Below are positions 32,784-40,833 of a stretch of 48,887 nucleotides of DNA, one piece after another. This DNA comes from Pelomonas sp. KK5 (lineage in GTDB: Bacteria; Pseudomonadota; Gammaproteobacteria; Burkholderiales; Burkholderiaceae_C), in assembly GCF_001984095.1 (NCBI RefSeq), contig NZ_LYVQ01000013.1, positions 1 through 48,887 of the forward strand, given 5' to 3'. The notes beneath the pieces are model-generated. The model did not search any database and was not told the DNA's origin. It saw nothing but the letters and a program-made list of their open reading frames with translations. The stretch's first letter is position 1. Each line of letters opens with the position of its first letter. The position numbers and the translations under genes were made by a program.

Positions 32784-34367
32784 ATGAGCGAGACAACAGC
32801 AACATACGACGTGGTCGTCGTCGGCGGCGGACACAACGGCCTGGCCTGCGCCTGCTACCTGGCGATGGCGGGCAAGAGGGTGGTGGTGACCGAGGCGCTG
32901 GAGAAGGTCGGCGGCATGTGTTCGTCGGGCTACCTGATCCCCGAGGCGCCGCAGCACCTGGTGCACCCCTGCGCGCTGGACCTGATGTCGCTGCGGGTCC
33001 ATCCGATGATGCCGGAGGAACTGGACCTGGCGCGCCACGGCTTCAAGCACGTGGAGATGACGCCGGGCTATGTGTACCTGCATCCGGACGGCCAGTCGCT
33101 GGCTTTCTGGCGCGACGTGGACAAGACCGCAGCCGAGATCCGCCGCTTCTCGGAGCCGGACGCCGCCGAGTTCATCGCATTCATGAAGATCGTCAATGCC
33201 TTCATCGACATGGCGATCCCGATGATGCGCGTGGACCCGGCGCTGAAGAACTGGGGCGCGAAGTTCCAGGCGCTGAAGGCGCTGCTGCGCAACAAGCACC
33301 TGAAACCCGAGATCATGGGCATGCTCGGCAGCCCGGCCTACCAGGTGATCATGGAGCGCTTCGAGCACCCGATCACCCAGTCGGCGCTGTGCTGCCTGCT
33401 CGGCGCCGCCGGTCCGATCACCAACGAGGGCACCGGCGTCTACTTCGCGCTGCTGGGCTTCCTGCTGCGCACCGGCGTGGGCCGCGTGGTGGGCGGCATG
33501 CAGCAGTTGAGCAATGCCCTGGCCGCACGGCTGGAAGAACTAGGCGGGACGATCCTGCTCAACGCGCCCGCGGCCGAGATCATCGCCCAGGGCGGCAAGG
33601 CCACCGGCGTGCGGCTGAAGGACGGCCGCGTGCTGAACGCCAAGGCCGTGGTGGCCAGCATCCATCCGAAGAACGCCTTCGACATCGTCACCCCAGGCGC
33701 GCTGGACCGGCGCGCGATGGTGCGCGTGGCGCTCGCGCCGGCCAACGCCCATGGCGGCGCCCCGCTGAAGGTGGACGTGGCGCTGCGCGGCCAGGTCAGC
33801 GTCAAGCGCCACCAGGCGATGCGCAGCGACGGGCTGGACCTGCGAAAGTGCGTGCTGCTGATCGGCACGACCGAAGCGGTGCTCGAGAACTTCCGCGCCG
33901 CGGCGCGCGGCGAGGTGCCCTCCCTTCCCTATATGTGGAACACGCTGCCCAGCGCGGTGGACCCGTCGCAGGCGCCGGCGGGCCAGGACATCGCCTACCT
34001 CTATCCGGTGGCAATGCCGGTCAAGCCCGGCGAAGGCTGGGACGCGATCCGCAGCCGCGTGGGCCAGCAGGTGATCGACCAGGCCAGCGAGTACATGGAC
34101 GGGCTGAAGGACCTGGAGATCGGTCGCCGGGTCGAGGCCTCGCCGGACCTGGCCAAGCGGCTGAACGTGCACAACGGCTGCGTCGTCCACATCGACACCG
34201 GCACGACCCGCTCCGGCGGCATGCGGCCGGCCTTCGGCCTGGGCGGCGAGACGCTGCCGGTGTCGGGCCTGTTCTTCGGCGGCGCCGGCATCCACCCGGG
34301 CGGCGGCATCAACGGCCTGCCCGGCCGCATCGCAGCGGGGCGCGTCAAGCGCTTCCTCGGCAAATGA
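32784..34367 (+). CDS. Phytoene-desaturase-like FAD-dependent oxidoreductase
   Basis: The 527-aa protein has the amine-oxidase/CrtI-type FAD fold: VVVVGGGHNGLACACYLA at residues 10-27, then EKVGGMCSSG near 46 and the C-terminal flavin segment GLFFGGAGIHPGGGINGLPG near 497. Proteins of this group (often called NAD(P)/FAD-dependent or PYROXD2-like oxidoreductases) desaturate or isomerise hydrophobic substrates; the reaction here is unknown. The start codon is preceded by AAGGATTCC, and it overlaps the MFS gene by four bases (ATGA). Being in one operon with P450 and monooxygenase, it probably acts on the same polyisoprenoid or ring substrate. Confidence 0.85.
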   Translation: MSETTATYDVVVVGGGHNGLACACYLAMAGKRVVVTEALEKVGGMCSSGYLIPEAPQHLVHPCALDLMSLRVHPMMPEELDLARHGFKHVEMTPGYVYLHPDGQSLAFWRDVDKTAAEIRRFSEPDAAEFIAFMKIVNAFIDMAIPMMRVDPALKNWGAKFQALKALLRNKHLKPEIMGMLGSPAYQVIMERFEHPITQSALCCLLGAAGPITNEGTGVYFALLGFLLRTGVGRVVGGMQQLSNALAARLEELGGTILLNAPAAEIIAQGGKATGVRLKDGRVLNAKAVVASIHPKNAFDIVTPGALDRRAMVRVALAPANAHGGAPLKVDVALRGQVSVKRHQAMRSDGLDLRKCVLLIGTTEAVLENFRAAARGEVPSLPYMWNTLPSAVDPSQAPAGQDIAYLYPVAMPVKPGEGWDAIRSRVGQQVIDQASEYMDGLKDLEIGRRVEASPDLAKRLNVHNGCVVHIDTGTTRSGGMRPAFGLGGETLPVSGLFFGGAGIHPGGGINGLPGRIAAGRVKRFLGK

Positions 34368-35620
34368 CTACACACACCATCAGCGCAGCGGTTGCGCCGA
34401 ATCTCGGAGTTAGCGAGTTCCGCGCCGGCTGGCCGACGCTGCTGCTGGCCCTGGCCGGCGTGGCCACCAGCGTCAGCGCGTTGCTGATCTACAGCCTCGG
34501 CACGCTGATCGTGCCGCTGAGCGACGCGCTGGGCTGGAGCAAGGCGGACCTGCAACTGCTAGTGAGCTTCCTCGCCGCCGGCGGAGCGGTCTCGGTCAAC
34601 TTCGTCGGCTGGCTCAATGCGCGCTACGGCATGCGCGCGGTGACCGGTGTGTCGATGCTGGCGCTGGTGCTGGCCTTCGCCGCGCTGACGCTGGCGTCCA
34701 GCGCCATCGGCTGGCTCTACCTCGGCTACTTCCTGCTGCCCTTCATCGGCATCGGCACCACGCCGGTCACCTGGACCCACATCGTCAACCTGCGCTTCGA
34801 ACGCCACCGCGGCCTCGCCCTGTCGCTGGTGCTGTGCGGCACCGGCCTGGCCGCGGCCGCGCTGCCCCCGCTGCTAAGCGCCGCCGTCGCGCGCTGGGGC
34901 TGGCAGGCCGGCTACCTGAGCCTCGGCGGCCTGGTGCTGCTGTTCTGGCTGAGCACGGCCTGGCGCAGCCTGCCCGCGCAGGGCGTGTCGGCATCCAAGG
35001 TGCTAACGGCCAAGGTCGACGGCATCCCGTGGCGGCAGGCCGTGCGAAGCCGCAGCTTCTGGACCTGCAATATCGCGCTGGCACTGGTCGTTTCCGCACT
35101 CTACGGCCTGACGGCCAACACCGTGCCCATGCTGCGCGGCCTGGGCTTCAGCGCCGCCACCGCGGCCGGCATCTTCAGCAGCTTCGGCGTGGCGCTGATC
35201 GCCGGGCGCGTCTTCGTCGGCGCGCTGATCGACCGCTTCTGGGCGCCGGGCGTCGCGGCAGTCGTGCTCGCGATGCCGGCCATCGGCTGCGCGCTGCTGC
35301 TCAGCGCCGATGCGCAGACCCCGCTGGCCCTGCTGATCGCCGCCGTCGCGCTGTGCGGCGTGGGCGCTGGCGCCGAATTCGACATCGCGGCCTACCTGAT
35401 CTCCCGCTACTTCGGGCTGCGCGACTACGGGCGGCTGTTCGGCATGCACCTGGGCCTGGTCACCATCGGCTCGGCCGTGTCGCCCTTCGCCTTCGGCGCG
35501 CTGCTGAAGGCCAGCGGCTACCACCCTCTCTTCATGCTCTGCGGCGGCGCGTGCGTCCTCGGCCCCGCACTGCTGCTCACCCTGGGGCGCTACCCCGACC
35601 TTTCCAAGACGGAGACATGA
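34364..35620 (+). CDS. MFS transporter (monocarboxylate / oxalate-formate type)
   Basis: The 418-aa integral membrane protein has about 12 hydrophobic segments in two halves, with a cytoplasmic loop near residue 205. The segment RHRGLALSLVLCGTGL near 146 is typical of the MCT/OFA-like branch of the major facilitator superfamily, which carries organic acids. It overlaps the flavoprotein gene upstream and the P450 gene downstream by four bases each. A paralogue of identical length ends the same operon at 41645, so the pair probably imports the substrate and exports, or imports, a related acid. Confidence 0.9.
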   Translation: MTTHTISAAVAPNLGVSEFRAGWPTLLLALAGVATSVSALLIYSLGTLIVPLSDALGWSKADLQLLVSFLAAGGAVSVNFVGWLNARYGMRAVTGVSMLALVLAFAALTLASSAIGWLYLGYFLLPFIGIGTTPVTWTHIVNLRFERHRGLALSLVLCGTGLAAAALPPLLSAAVARWGWQAGYLSLGGLVLLFWLSTAWRSLPAQGVSASKVLTAKVDGIPWRQAVRSRSFWTCNIALALVVSALYGLTANTVPMLRGLGFSAATAAGIFSSFGVALIAGRVFVGALIDRFWAPGVAAVVLAMPAIGCALLLSADAQTPLALLIAAVALCGVGAGAEFDIAAYLISRYFGLRDYGRLFGMHLGLVTIGSAVSPFAFGALLKASGYHPLFMLCGGACVLGPALLLTLGRYPDLSKTET

Positions 35621-36918
35621 CCATGACAAGCCACACCGAAACCGCGACTCAGCAATCGAACGAACAGAAGCTGGAGAGTGTGTACTCGTCGGTCTCAGAA
35701 GCCTACCAGGGCACCGGCGCCGACATCTACGCGCTGTGCCGCGAGATGCGCCAGAACTCTCCGGTCTGGGAGGGCGACTTCATCGGCAAGTTCGGCGTGC
35801 CGACCAATGCCGGCATGAAGATGCAGACCCGCAAGACCGTGGCCGTCTTCAAGTACCAGGACGTGCTGAACGTGCTGAAGGATCCGACCAACTACACCAA
35901 CGGCTTCATCGCCGAAGGCCTAGGAGCCGTGTTCGATGGGCTGATCATCCTGGCCATGGACGGCCAGCAGCACCGCAACGTGCGCGCGATGCTGCAGCCG
36001 GCCTTCATGCCGGAGACGGTCAACAAGTGGAAGCCGGCGCTGGACCGGATCATGCGCGAGGAGTTCATCGCGCCGCTGGTGGCTGACAAGAAGGCCGACC
36101 TGGCGGGCTTCGGCCTGAACTTCCCGATCCGCGCGATCTACGCCGTGATGGGCTTCCCCGAGGACAAGGAGACCTACCGCCAATACGCCACCTGGGGCCT
36201 GGCCATCCTGGGCGCCAACATCATCGACCCGACCAAGATCGACGAAGCCCGCCGCCAGGCCGGCATCGCGCTGAAGGGCCTGTACGACTCGATCAAGGGT
36301 GTGGTGCAGCAGCGCCGCGCCGAAGGCGCCACCGGCGACGACCTGATCAGCCGCCTGATCCGCGCCGAGTACGAGGGCCGCAAGCTCGACGACCACGAGG
36401 TCACGACCTTCGTCCGCTCGCTGCTGCCTGCCGCCACCGAGACGACCACCCGCACCTTCAGCGCCGTGATGACGATGCTGCTGACCAAGCCCGAGCTGAT
36501 GGCCCGCCTGATGGCCGATCGCTCGCTGCTCAACAAGATCATCGACGAGACGGTGCGCTTCGAGCCGGTGTCCACCTTCAAGGTCCGCGAGGCCGCCAAC
36601 GACATGGAGATCGGCGGCGTGAAGATCGAGAAGGGCAGCTTCGTCCAGTGCATGGTGGCCTCGGCCAATCGGGACGAGACGGTGTTCGAGAACCCCGACG
36701 TGTTCGACGTCGATCGCCGCCAGAAGCCCTCCTTCGGCTTCGGCTTCGGCGCGCACATGTGCATCGGCCAGTTCGTCGCCAAGGTCGAGATCGTCTGCGC
36801 GGTCAATGCCGTGCTGGATCTCCTGCCGAATCTGCGCGTCGATCCGACCCAGGCCCCGCCGGTCATCGAGGGCGCCATGCTGCGCGGCGCCAAGAACATC
36901 CACGTCATCTGGGACTGA
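35617..36918 (+). CDS. Cytochrome P450
   Basis: The 433-aa soluble P450 has ExxR as Glu311-Arg314 (ETVRFEP), an I-helix oxygen site PAATETTT (271-278), and the haem-binding loop FGFGAHMCIG (375-384) with Cys382 as ligand. It would hydroxylate or epoxidise a hydrophobic substrate using electrons from a ferredoxin. The P450-type ferredoxin at 17134 is the only candidate in the window; no reductase is seen. It starts at ATG 35617, overlapping the MFS stop, with GGAG just upstream; a second ATG lies six bases on. It precedes a SnoaL-like protein by five bases. The subfamily cannot be fixed by eye; sequence style resembles sterol/terpene-type bacterial P450s of sphingomonads and mycobacteria. Confidence 0.93.
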   Translation: MTMTSHTETATQQSNEQKLESVYSSVSEAYQGTGADIYALCREMRQNSPVWEGDFIGKFGVPTNAGMKMQTRKTVAVFKYQDVLNVLKDPTNYTNGFIAEGLGAVFDGLIILAMDGQQHRNVRAMLQPAFMPETVNKWKPALDRIMREEFIAPLVADKKADLAGFGLNFPIRAIYAVMGFPEDKETYRQYATWGLAILGANIIDPTKIDEARRQAGIALKGLYDSIKGVVQQRRAEGATGDDLISRLIRAEYEGRKLDDHEVTTFVRSLLPAATETTTRTFSAVMTMLLTKPELMARLMADRSLLNKIIDETVRFEPVSTFKVREAANDMEIGGVKIEKGSFVQCMVASANRDETVFENPDVFDVDRRQKPSFGFGFGAHMCIGQFVAKVEIVCAVNAVLDLLPNLRVDPTQAPPVIEGAMLRGAKNIHVIWD

Positions 36919-36923
36919 ACGCC

Positions 36924-37277
36924 ATGGACGCATCCACCATCCAGGCCTTCCTCCATGCCCAGGTGCAGGCCTGGAACGCGGGCGACAAGGACGGCTTCAT
37001 CGGCGCCTATCGACAGGCTGCGCCTGACGGCCTGCAGATCGAGTATGTCGGCCGCGGACCGGCCGGCGACGGCTGGCCGGTGCTCGAAGGCATGTGGTCC
37101 CAGCAGAGCGCCAAGATCGAGATCGAAGAGGTGCTGCTGGTCGTCAACGGCCTGGAGGCGGCCTGCCACAACCGCAACAAGGTCCGCGGCACGGCGATCG
37201 CCATCGAGACCATCGAGCTGTACGACTTCAGGACACCGGGCCGCCTGGCTGTTCGCTACTTCATCAAGCAGGGCTGA
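36924..37277 (+). CDS. SnoaL / NTF2-like protein, first copy
   Basis: The 117-aa protein has the cone-shaped NTF2-like fold signature: an N-terminal helix (FLHAQVQAWNAGDKDGF), GWPVLEGMWSQQ in the middle and C-terminal strands ending RLAVRYFIKQG. Family members include ketosteroid isomerases, polyketide cyclases, epoxide hydrolases and dehydratases. It lies five bases after the P450 gene and four before the flavin reductase gene. A clear paralogue is encoded on the other side of the reductase (38279). Possible roles are isomerisation of a P450 product, or forming a heterodimer with the second copy. Confidence 0.85.
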   Translation: MDASTIQAFLHAQVQAWNAGDKDGFIGAYRQAAPDGLQIEYVGRGPAGDGWPVLEGMWSQQSAKIEIEEVLLVVNGLEAACHNRNKVRGTAIAIETIELYDFRTPGRLAVRYFIKQG

Positions 37278-37281
37278 GCGG

Positions 37282-38268
37282 GTGGACGCGGTGCTGCCGG
37301 CGCGCAGCCACGATCCGAAGGCCTTTCGCGCTGCATTGGGCTCCTTCGCCACAGGCGTGACGGTCATCACCGCGCGCACGAGCGACGGCAGGCCGGTAGG
37401 CCTCACAGCGAACAGCTTCAACTCGGTCTCGCTCGATCCGCCGATGGTGCTCTGGAGCCTGGCCAAGAGCTCGCGCAGCCTGCCGGTGTTCATGGACACC
37501 GAGCACTGGGCGGTGCATGTGCTGGCGGCCGAACAGCATGCGCTGTCGGACGTGTTCGCACGCGCGGGCGAAGACAAGTTCGCTGGCCTGGACGTCGTGC
37601 CCGCGGCGAGCTCCGGCGTGCCGCTGCTGCAAGGCTGCTCCGCCCGCTTCGAATGCCGCACGAGCTTCCGCTACGAGGGCGGCGACCACGTCATCATCGT
37701 GGGCGAGGTCATCGCCTTCGAGCGCAGCGCCCGCTCGCCGCTGGTCTTCCATGCCGGCCGCTACGCCAGGGCCACCGAACACGACCGCTCGCTGCCGCAG
37801 GCGCGCAGCGCCAGGGTCGCGGGCGGGCTCAACGACGACATGCTCGGCTACCTGCTCGGCCGCGCGCATTACCAGAGCCACGCCGGCCTGCGCGAGCTGG
37901 TGCGCGCGCAGGGCCTGAGCGAAGCGCAATGGATCGTCATCGCGGCGCTGACGGTGCAGGACGGCATCACCGCCGCCAGCCTCGATGCCGCGCTCTCCTA
38001 CGTGCTCGCCGCTTCCTGCGAGCCCCTCCTCTACACGCTGCTCGCCCAGGGCTGGGTCGCCATCGCCGGCTCGGCCGGCGGGCCGCCGCTGTACCGCCTG
38101 AGCGACTCGGGCCGCACGCGCTCGGTCCGCCTGCTGGCCGCCGCCAAGTCGCGCGAGTCAGACCTGCTCGCCCGCATGGATGGCGACGACGGCCTGCTGC
38201 TCAAGGCGCTGCTGCGCAAGTTCATCACCTCGACCAACCCCGGCCTCGCCGACCTCTGGCCCGCGTAA
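37282..38268 (+). CDS. Flavin reductase with C-terminal MarR-like domain (HpaH C1-type)
   Basis: The 328-aa protein has an N-terminal flavin reductase domain (about residues 12-165, with FRAALGSFATGVTVIT, GLTANSFNSVSLDPP and LVFHAGRYA). A C-terminal winged-helix domain of the MarR type follows (about 178-325, with GLSEAQWIVIAAL and PPLYRLSDSGRTRS). This architecture is that of C1, the reductase of p-hydroxyphenylacetate hydroxylase of Acinetobacter baumannii, in which the MarR-like domain binds the substrate and speeds NADH oxidation. It should supply reduced flavin to the class D monooxygenase encoded at 30833. GTG at 37282 gives a complete domain; another GTG lies nine bases on. Gaps on both sides are 4 and 10 bases. 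Confidence 0.87.
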   Translation: MDAVLPARSHDPKAFRAALGSFATGVTVITARTSDGRPVGLTANSFNSVSLDPPMVLWSLAKSSRSLPVFMDTEHWAVHVLAAEQHALSDVFARAGEDKFAGLDVVPAASSGVPLLQGCSARFECRTSFRYEGGDHVIIVGEVIAFERSARSPLVFHAGRYARATEHDRSLPQARSARVAGGLNDDMLGYLLGRAHYQSHAGLRELVRAQGLSEAQWIVIAALTVQDGITAASLDAALSYVLAASCEPLLYTLLAQGWVAIAGSAGGPPLYRLSDSGRTRSVRLLAAAKSRESDLLARMDGDDGLLLKALLRKFITSTNPGLADLWPA

Positions 38269-38278
38269 AAGGACAAGC

Positions 38279-38695
38279 ATGACAACAAGCACGACAACGG
38301 TAGACAGAACAGCCATCGAGCGCTTCATGAAGGGCCAGGTGGCCTGCTGGAACAGCGGGGACCGCGACGGCTTCATGGCCCACTACCGCGAGATGGCGCC
38401 CGAGCGGCTGGACATCGGCTACGCCGGCCGCAGCGACCCGAACACCGGCTGGTTCATCATCGAGGAGATGTGGGACAAGCACAACGCGAGCTTCCGGCTC
38501 GAAGTGGTGGAGACCATCATCAACGGCAACGAGGTCGCCGTGCACCACCGCAACTGCATCAAGGGAACCGATGCGGTGATCGAGAGCATCGAGACCTACC
38601 GCTTCGAGCCGGGCCGCCTGTCGGTCGTCTACTTCCTGAAGCCGCCGGCGCAGGTGGTCGAGCTGGAGCAGTTCCGCGGCTTTGCCACGAACTGA
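38279..38695 (+). CDS. SnoaL / NTF2-like protein, second copy
   Basis: The 138-aa protein matches the first copy at 36924 along its length: FMKGQVACWNSGDRDGF against FLHAQVQAWNAGDKDGF, IIEEMWDKHN against VLEGMWSQQS, and HHRNCIKGTDAVIESIETY against CHNRNKVRGTAIAIETIELY. A 20-residue C-terminal extension (about 118-138) is extra. AAAAGGA stands before the ATG. The reductase gene separates the two copies, so one gene has probably been duplicated and then diverged. Role as for the first copy; a KSI-like isomerase or epoxide or enol chemistry is possible. Confidence 0.85.
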   Translation: MTTSTTTVDRTAIERFMKGQVACWNSGDRDGFMAHYREMAPERLDIGYAGRSDPNTGWFIIEEMWDKHNASFRLEVVETIINGNEVAVHHRNCIKGTDAVIESIETYRFEPGRLSVVYFLKPPAQVVELEQFRGFATN

Positions 38696-38712
38696 AGGAC
38701 GGGGCGGCGAAG

Positions 38713-39306
38713 ATGCTGACGCTCTACCACTCGCCCGGTTCCTTCTCCTCGCGCATCCTCTGGCTGCTCGAGGAACTCGAGGCTGAATACGCCGTCGAAG
38801 TCGTCAGCTATCCCAAGGCCGACGGCAGCAACGCCGACCCGCGCAATCCGCACCCGCACGGCTACACGCCGGCCCTCTCGCACGACGGCCATGTCGTGAC
38901 CGAGACCGGCGCCATCGCGCTCTACCTGACCGACCTGTTTCCGCAAGCGCCTGTCGGCGTGCCGCCGGGCGATCCGCTGCGCGGCCGCTACCTGACCTGG
39001 CTGTTCTACCAGGTGGGCCTGACCGAGCCGCTGGTCTACATGAAGGGCAACAAGCTGCTCGCGCAGGACGCGCCGATGAGTTACCTGGACGGCGAGATGA
39101 TGAAGCACATCGAGGCCACGCTTGCCGCCGGGCCCTACATCCTCGGCGACCGCTTCACGGCCGTGGACATCCTCTACATGAGCCTGTTCGAGCACGCCCG
39201 CCCGCTGCTGGGTGACAGCGCCGTGATCGACGCCTACCTCGCGCGCGCCGACCGCCCTGCCCGCCGGCGCGCAACTCAGCGATGGCAGCCCGCAACTCAG
39301 CGATAG
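38713..39306 (+). CDS. Glutathione S-transferase
   Basis: The 197-aa protein has the thioredoxin-like N-terminal domain of GSTs (LTLYHSPGSFSSRILWLLEE, with Ser as likely activating residue, and VTETGAIALYL near residue 70) and the all-helical C-terminal domain (ILGDRFTAVDILYMSLFEH near 142-160). It would conjugate or isomerise electrophilic intermediates such as epoxides with glutathione. The last 20 residues are unusual: ATQRWQPATQR is encoded by a 21-base tandem duplication that replaces the common end of the family. The gap to the SnoaL-like gene is 17 bases. Confidence 0.88.
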   Translation: MLTLYHSPGSFSSRILWLLEELEAEYAVEVVSYPKADGSNADPRNPHPHGYTPALSHDGHVVTETGAIALYLTDLFPQAPVGVPPGDPLRGRYLTWLFYQVGLTEPLVYMKGNKLLAQDAPMSYLDGEMMKHIEATLAAGPYILGDRFTAVDILYMSLFEHARPLLGDSAVIDAYLARADRPARRRATQRWQPATQR

Positions 39307-39311
39307 CAAGC
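39270..39311 (+). repeat. 21-base tandem duplication at the GST 3' end
   Basis: Two units, CGCAACTCAGCGATGGCAGCC at 39270-39290 and a copy with two differences at 39291-39311. The second copy runs through the stop codon, so the GST tail is repeated as ATQRWQP then ATQR. Confidence 0.7.
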
Positions 39312-39370
39312 CCGCCCCGGCCCCGCGGCGATCTCGCCATCATGCTGAATCGACAGCCACTGGTCCTCCC

Positions 39371-39802
39371 ATGAACCACGAAACCACGGTCCGCCAGTTC
39401 ATCAGCGCCTTCAGCAAGACCTGGCCCCAGGACTTCGACGCCGCGCTCGCCCCGCTGGCCGAGGACGCCAGCTACCAGATCGTGACGCCGACCGTCGAGC
39501 CGATCCGCGGCCGCGCTGCCATCAAGGCCGCGCTGCTGGGCATGAAGGAACGGGTGGCCGACCAGAAGCATCAAATGAAGGCCGTGGCGGCCAGCGGCAA
39601 CACCGTGTTCACCGAACGCGTGGACTCCTCGCTGCGCAATGGCCACTGGGTCGACATCCCGCTGGTGGCCGTCTTCGAACTGAACGACCGCGGCCAGATC
39701 CAGTCCTGGCGCGAATACCTCGACCTCGCATGCGTCGCCCAGAAGCATGGCATGAGCTCCGACGCGCTGCTCAACTCCCTGAAAGCACTGACCCCATCAT
39801 GA
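39371..39802 (+). CDS. Limonene-1,2-epoxide-hydrolase-like protein
   Basis: The 143-aa protein follows limonene-1,2-epoxide hydrolase of Rhodococcus closely in the core: EDASYQ against EDTMYQ, FTERVD against YTERVD, and SWREYLDL against GWRDYFDL. The catalytic Tyr35, Arg83, Asp85 and Asp118 (Tyr53, Arg99, Asp101, Asp132 of the known enzyme) are kept, but the water-holding Asn55 is Ile37. It is shorter at the N-terminus by about 18 residues. It would open an epoxide with water, a natural step after the P450 encoded in the same operon, unless the Asn change makes it an isomerase or binding protein. It overlaps the next gene by four bases. Confidence 0.78.
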   Translation: MNHETTVRQFISAFSKTWPQDFDAALAPLAEDASYQIVTPTVEPIRGRAAIKAALLGMKERVADQKHQMKAVAASGNTVFTERVDSSLRNGHWVDIPLVAVFELNDRGQIQSWREYLDLACVAQKHGMSSDALLNSLKALTPS

Positions 39803-40833
39803 AGACCTTCCCCCGCCTGCCCGAACGTGGCGACTTCGCTTTCCAGATGCTCGTCGCTCCGCACCGCAGCAGCGGCGCGGCCATGCACGACCTGCGTGGC
39901 TTCTTCGGCCTGCATCTGAGCAAGACCATGCCCTTCGGCACCGTGCGCGACGACGAGGGCCACATGTACACGATGGTGCGCGCCGTCAACTCGCCCACCG
40001 GCACGCCCAACAACACCCGCTTCATCTACCAGAGCACCCGCGTGGACGGACAGACGCTGCGCATGGACAAGCCGAAGATGCTGGCCACCGCGCAGACGCT
40101 GATGCCTACCCGCGCGCTGGTCGAAGGCGACACCGCCCGCTGGACCAGCCTGCCTGACGAAGCCGGCACGCCCTGGAAGCTGGACGCCTCCGGCGAGCAC
40201 ATCCACTGGCTCGAGGAAGGCCTGATGGACCTGCAGGGCCGCAACATCGGCCCCGGCATGCAATGGCTGCTGCCCGGCGTGGACTGGGGCACCTTCTACA
40301 TCTCGCAGCTCTATGACGTGGCCGGCACGGTCGAGGGCCGCGCGGTCAAGGGCATCGTGGCGGTCGAGCAGTCCTACATGGCCGAGGGCGGCCAGGTGCA
40401 CGCCAAGAAGTGCCTGATCGTCAACAACAAGAAGCATGTGATCTGGTGCGCCTTCGCCACCGTCTACACCGACGGCACGATCGACGCCGGCACCTTCCTG
40501 GTCGGCCACGAGAACCTCGGCTTCGCCTTCCTCTGCAACGAGAAGGGCGAGGTACGGACCACCACCGACGTCGAGGCCACCGTCATCCGCAAGGACGGCG
40601 ACCCTTTCATCGACAAGGTGCTGCTGACCGTCGAGGGCAAGGACCAGTGGGAATTCATCCCCGACGCCAAGGGCCGCATGGTCGACTTCCTCGGCGGCCA
40701 TGTGCCCACGGCGCAGCAGGAAGGCCGCTGGCAGCGCGTCGGCGACACCCGCGTGCCCGACCGCTGGTTCGCCTGGGGCGAAGGCGACCGCCGCAACGGC
40801 ACGGCCCGCAACGTGCTCGGCACCGAGGAATGA
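39799..40833 (+). CDS. Conserved protein of unknown function, 344 aa
   Basis: The 344-residue protein is soluble, rich in beta strands and has no signal peptide. It shows repeated aromatic and Gly strands (MQWLLPGVDWGTFYISQLYD near residue 155, VKGIVAVEQSYMAEGG near 183, IDAGTFLVGHENLGFAF near 232), which recall lipocalin-like AttH/CrtC folds, but I cannot confirm that. I see no cofactor motif. Proteins of this kind (I recall DUF7064-type names) occur in steroid- and terpenoid-type clusters of actinobacteria and sphingomonads. It overlaps both neighbours by four bases (ATGA), so it is an integral part of the operon. Candidate roles are a hydratase, isomerase or binding protein for a hydrophobic intermediate. 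Confidence 0.7.
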   Translation: MKTFPRLPERGDFAFQMLVAPHRSSGAAMHDLRGFFGLHLSKTMPFGTVRDDEGHMYTMVRAVNSPTGTPNNTRFIYQSTRVDGQTLRMDKPKMLATAQTLMPTRALVEGDTARWTSLPDEAGTPWKLDASGEHIHWLEEGLMDLQGRNIGPGMQWLLPGVDWGTFYISQLYDVAGTVEGRAVKGIVAVEQSYMAEGGQVHAKKCLIVNNKKHVIWCAFATVYTDGTIDAGTFLVGHENLGFAFLCNEKGEVRTTTDVEATVIRKDGDPFIDKVLLTVEGKDQWEFIPDAKGRMVDFLGGHVPTAQQEGRWQRVGDTRVPDRWFAWGEGDRRNGTARNVLGTEE

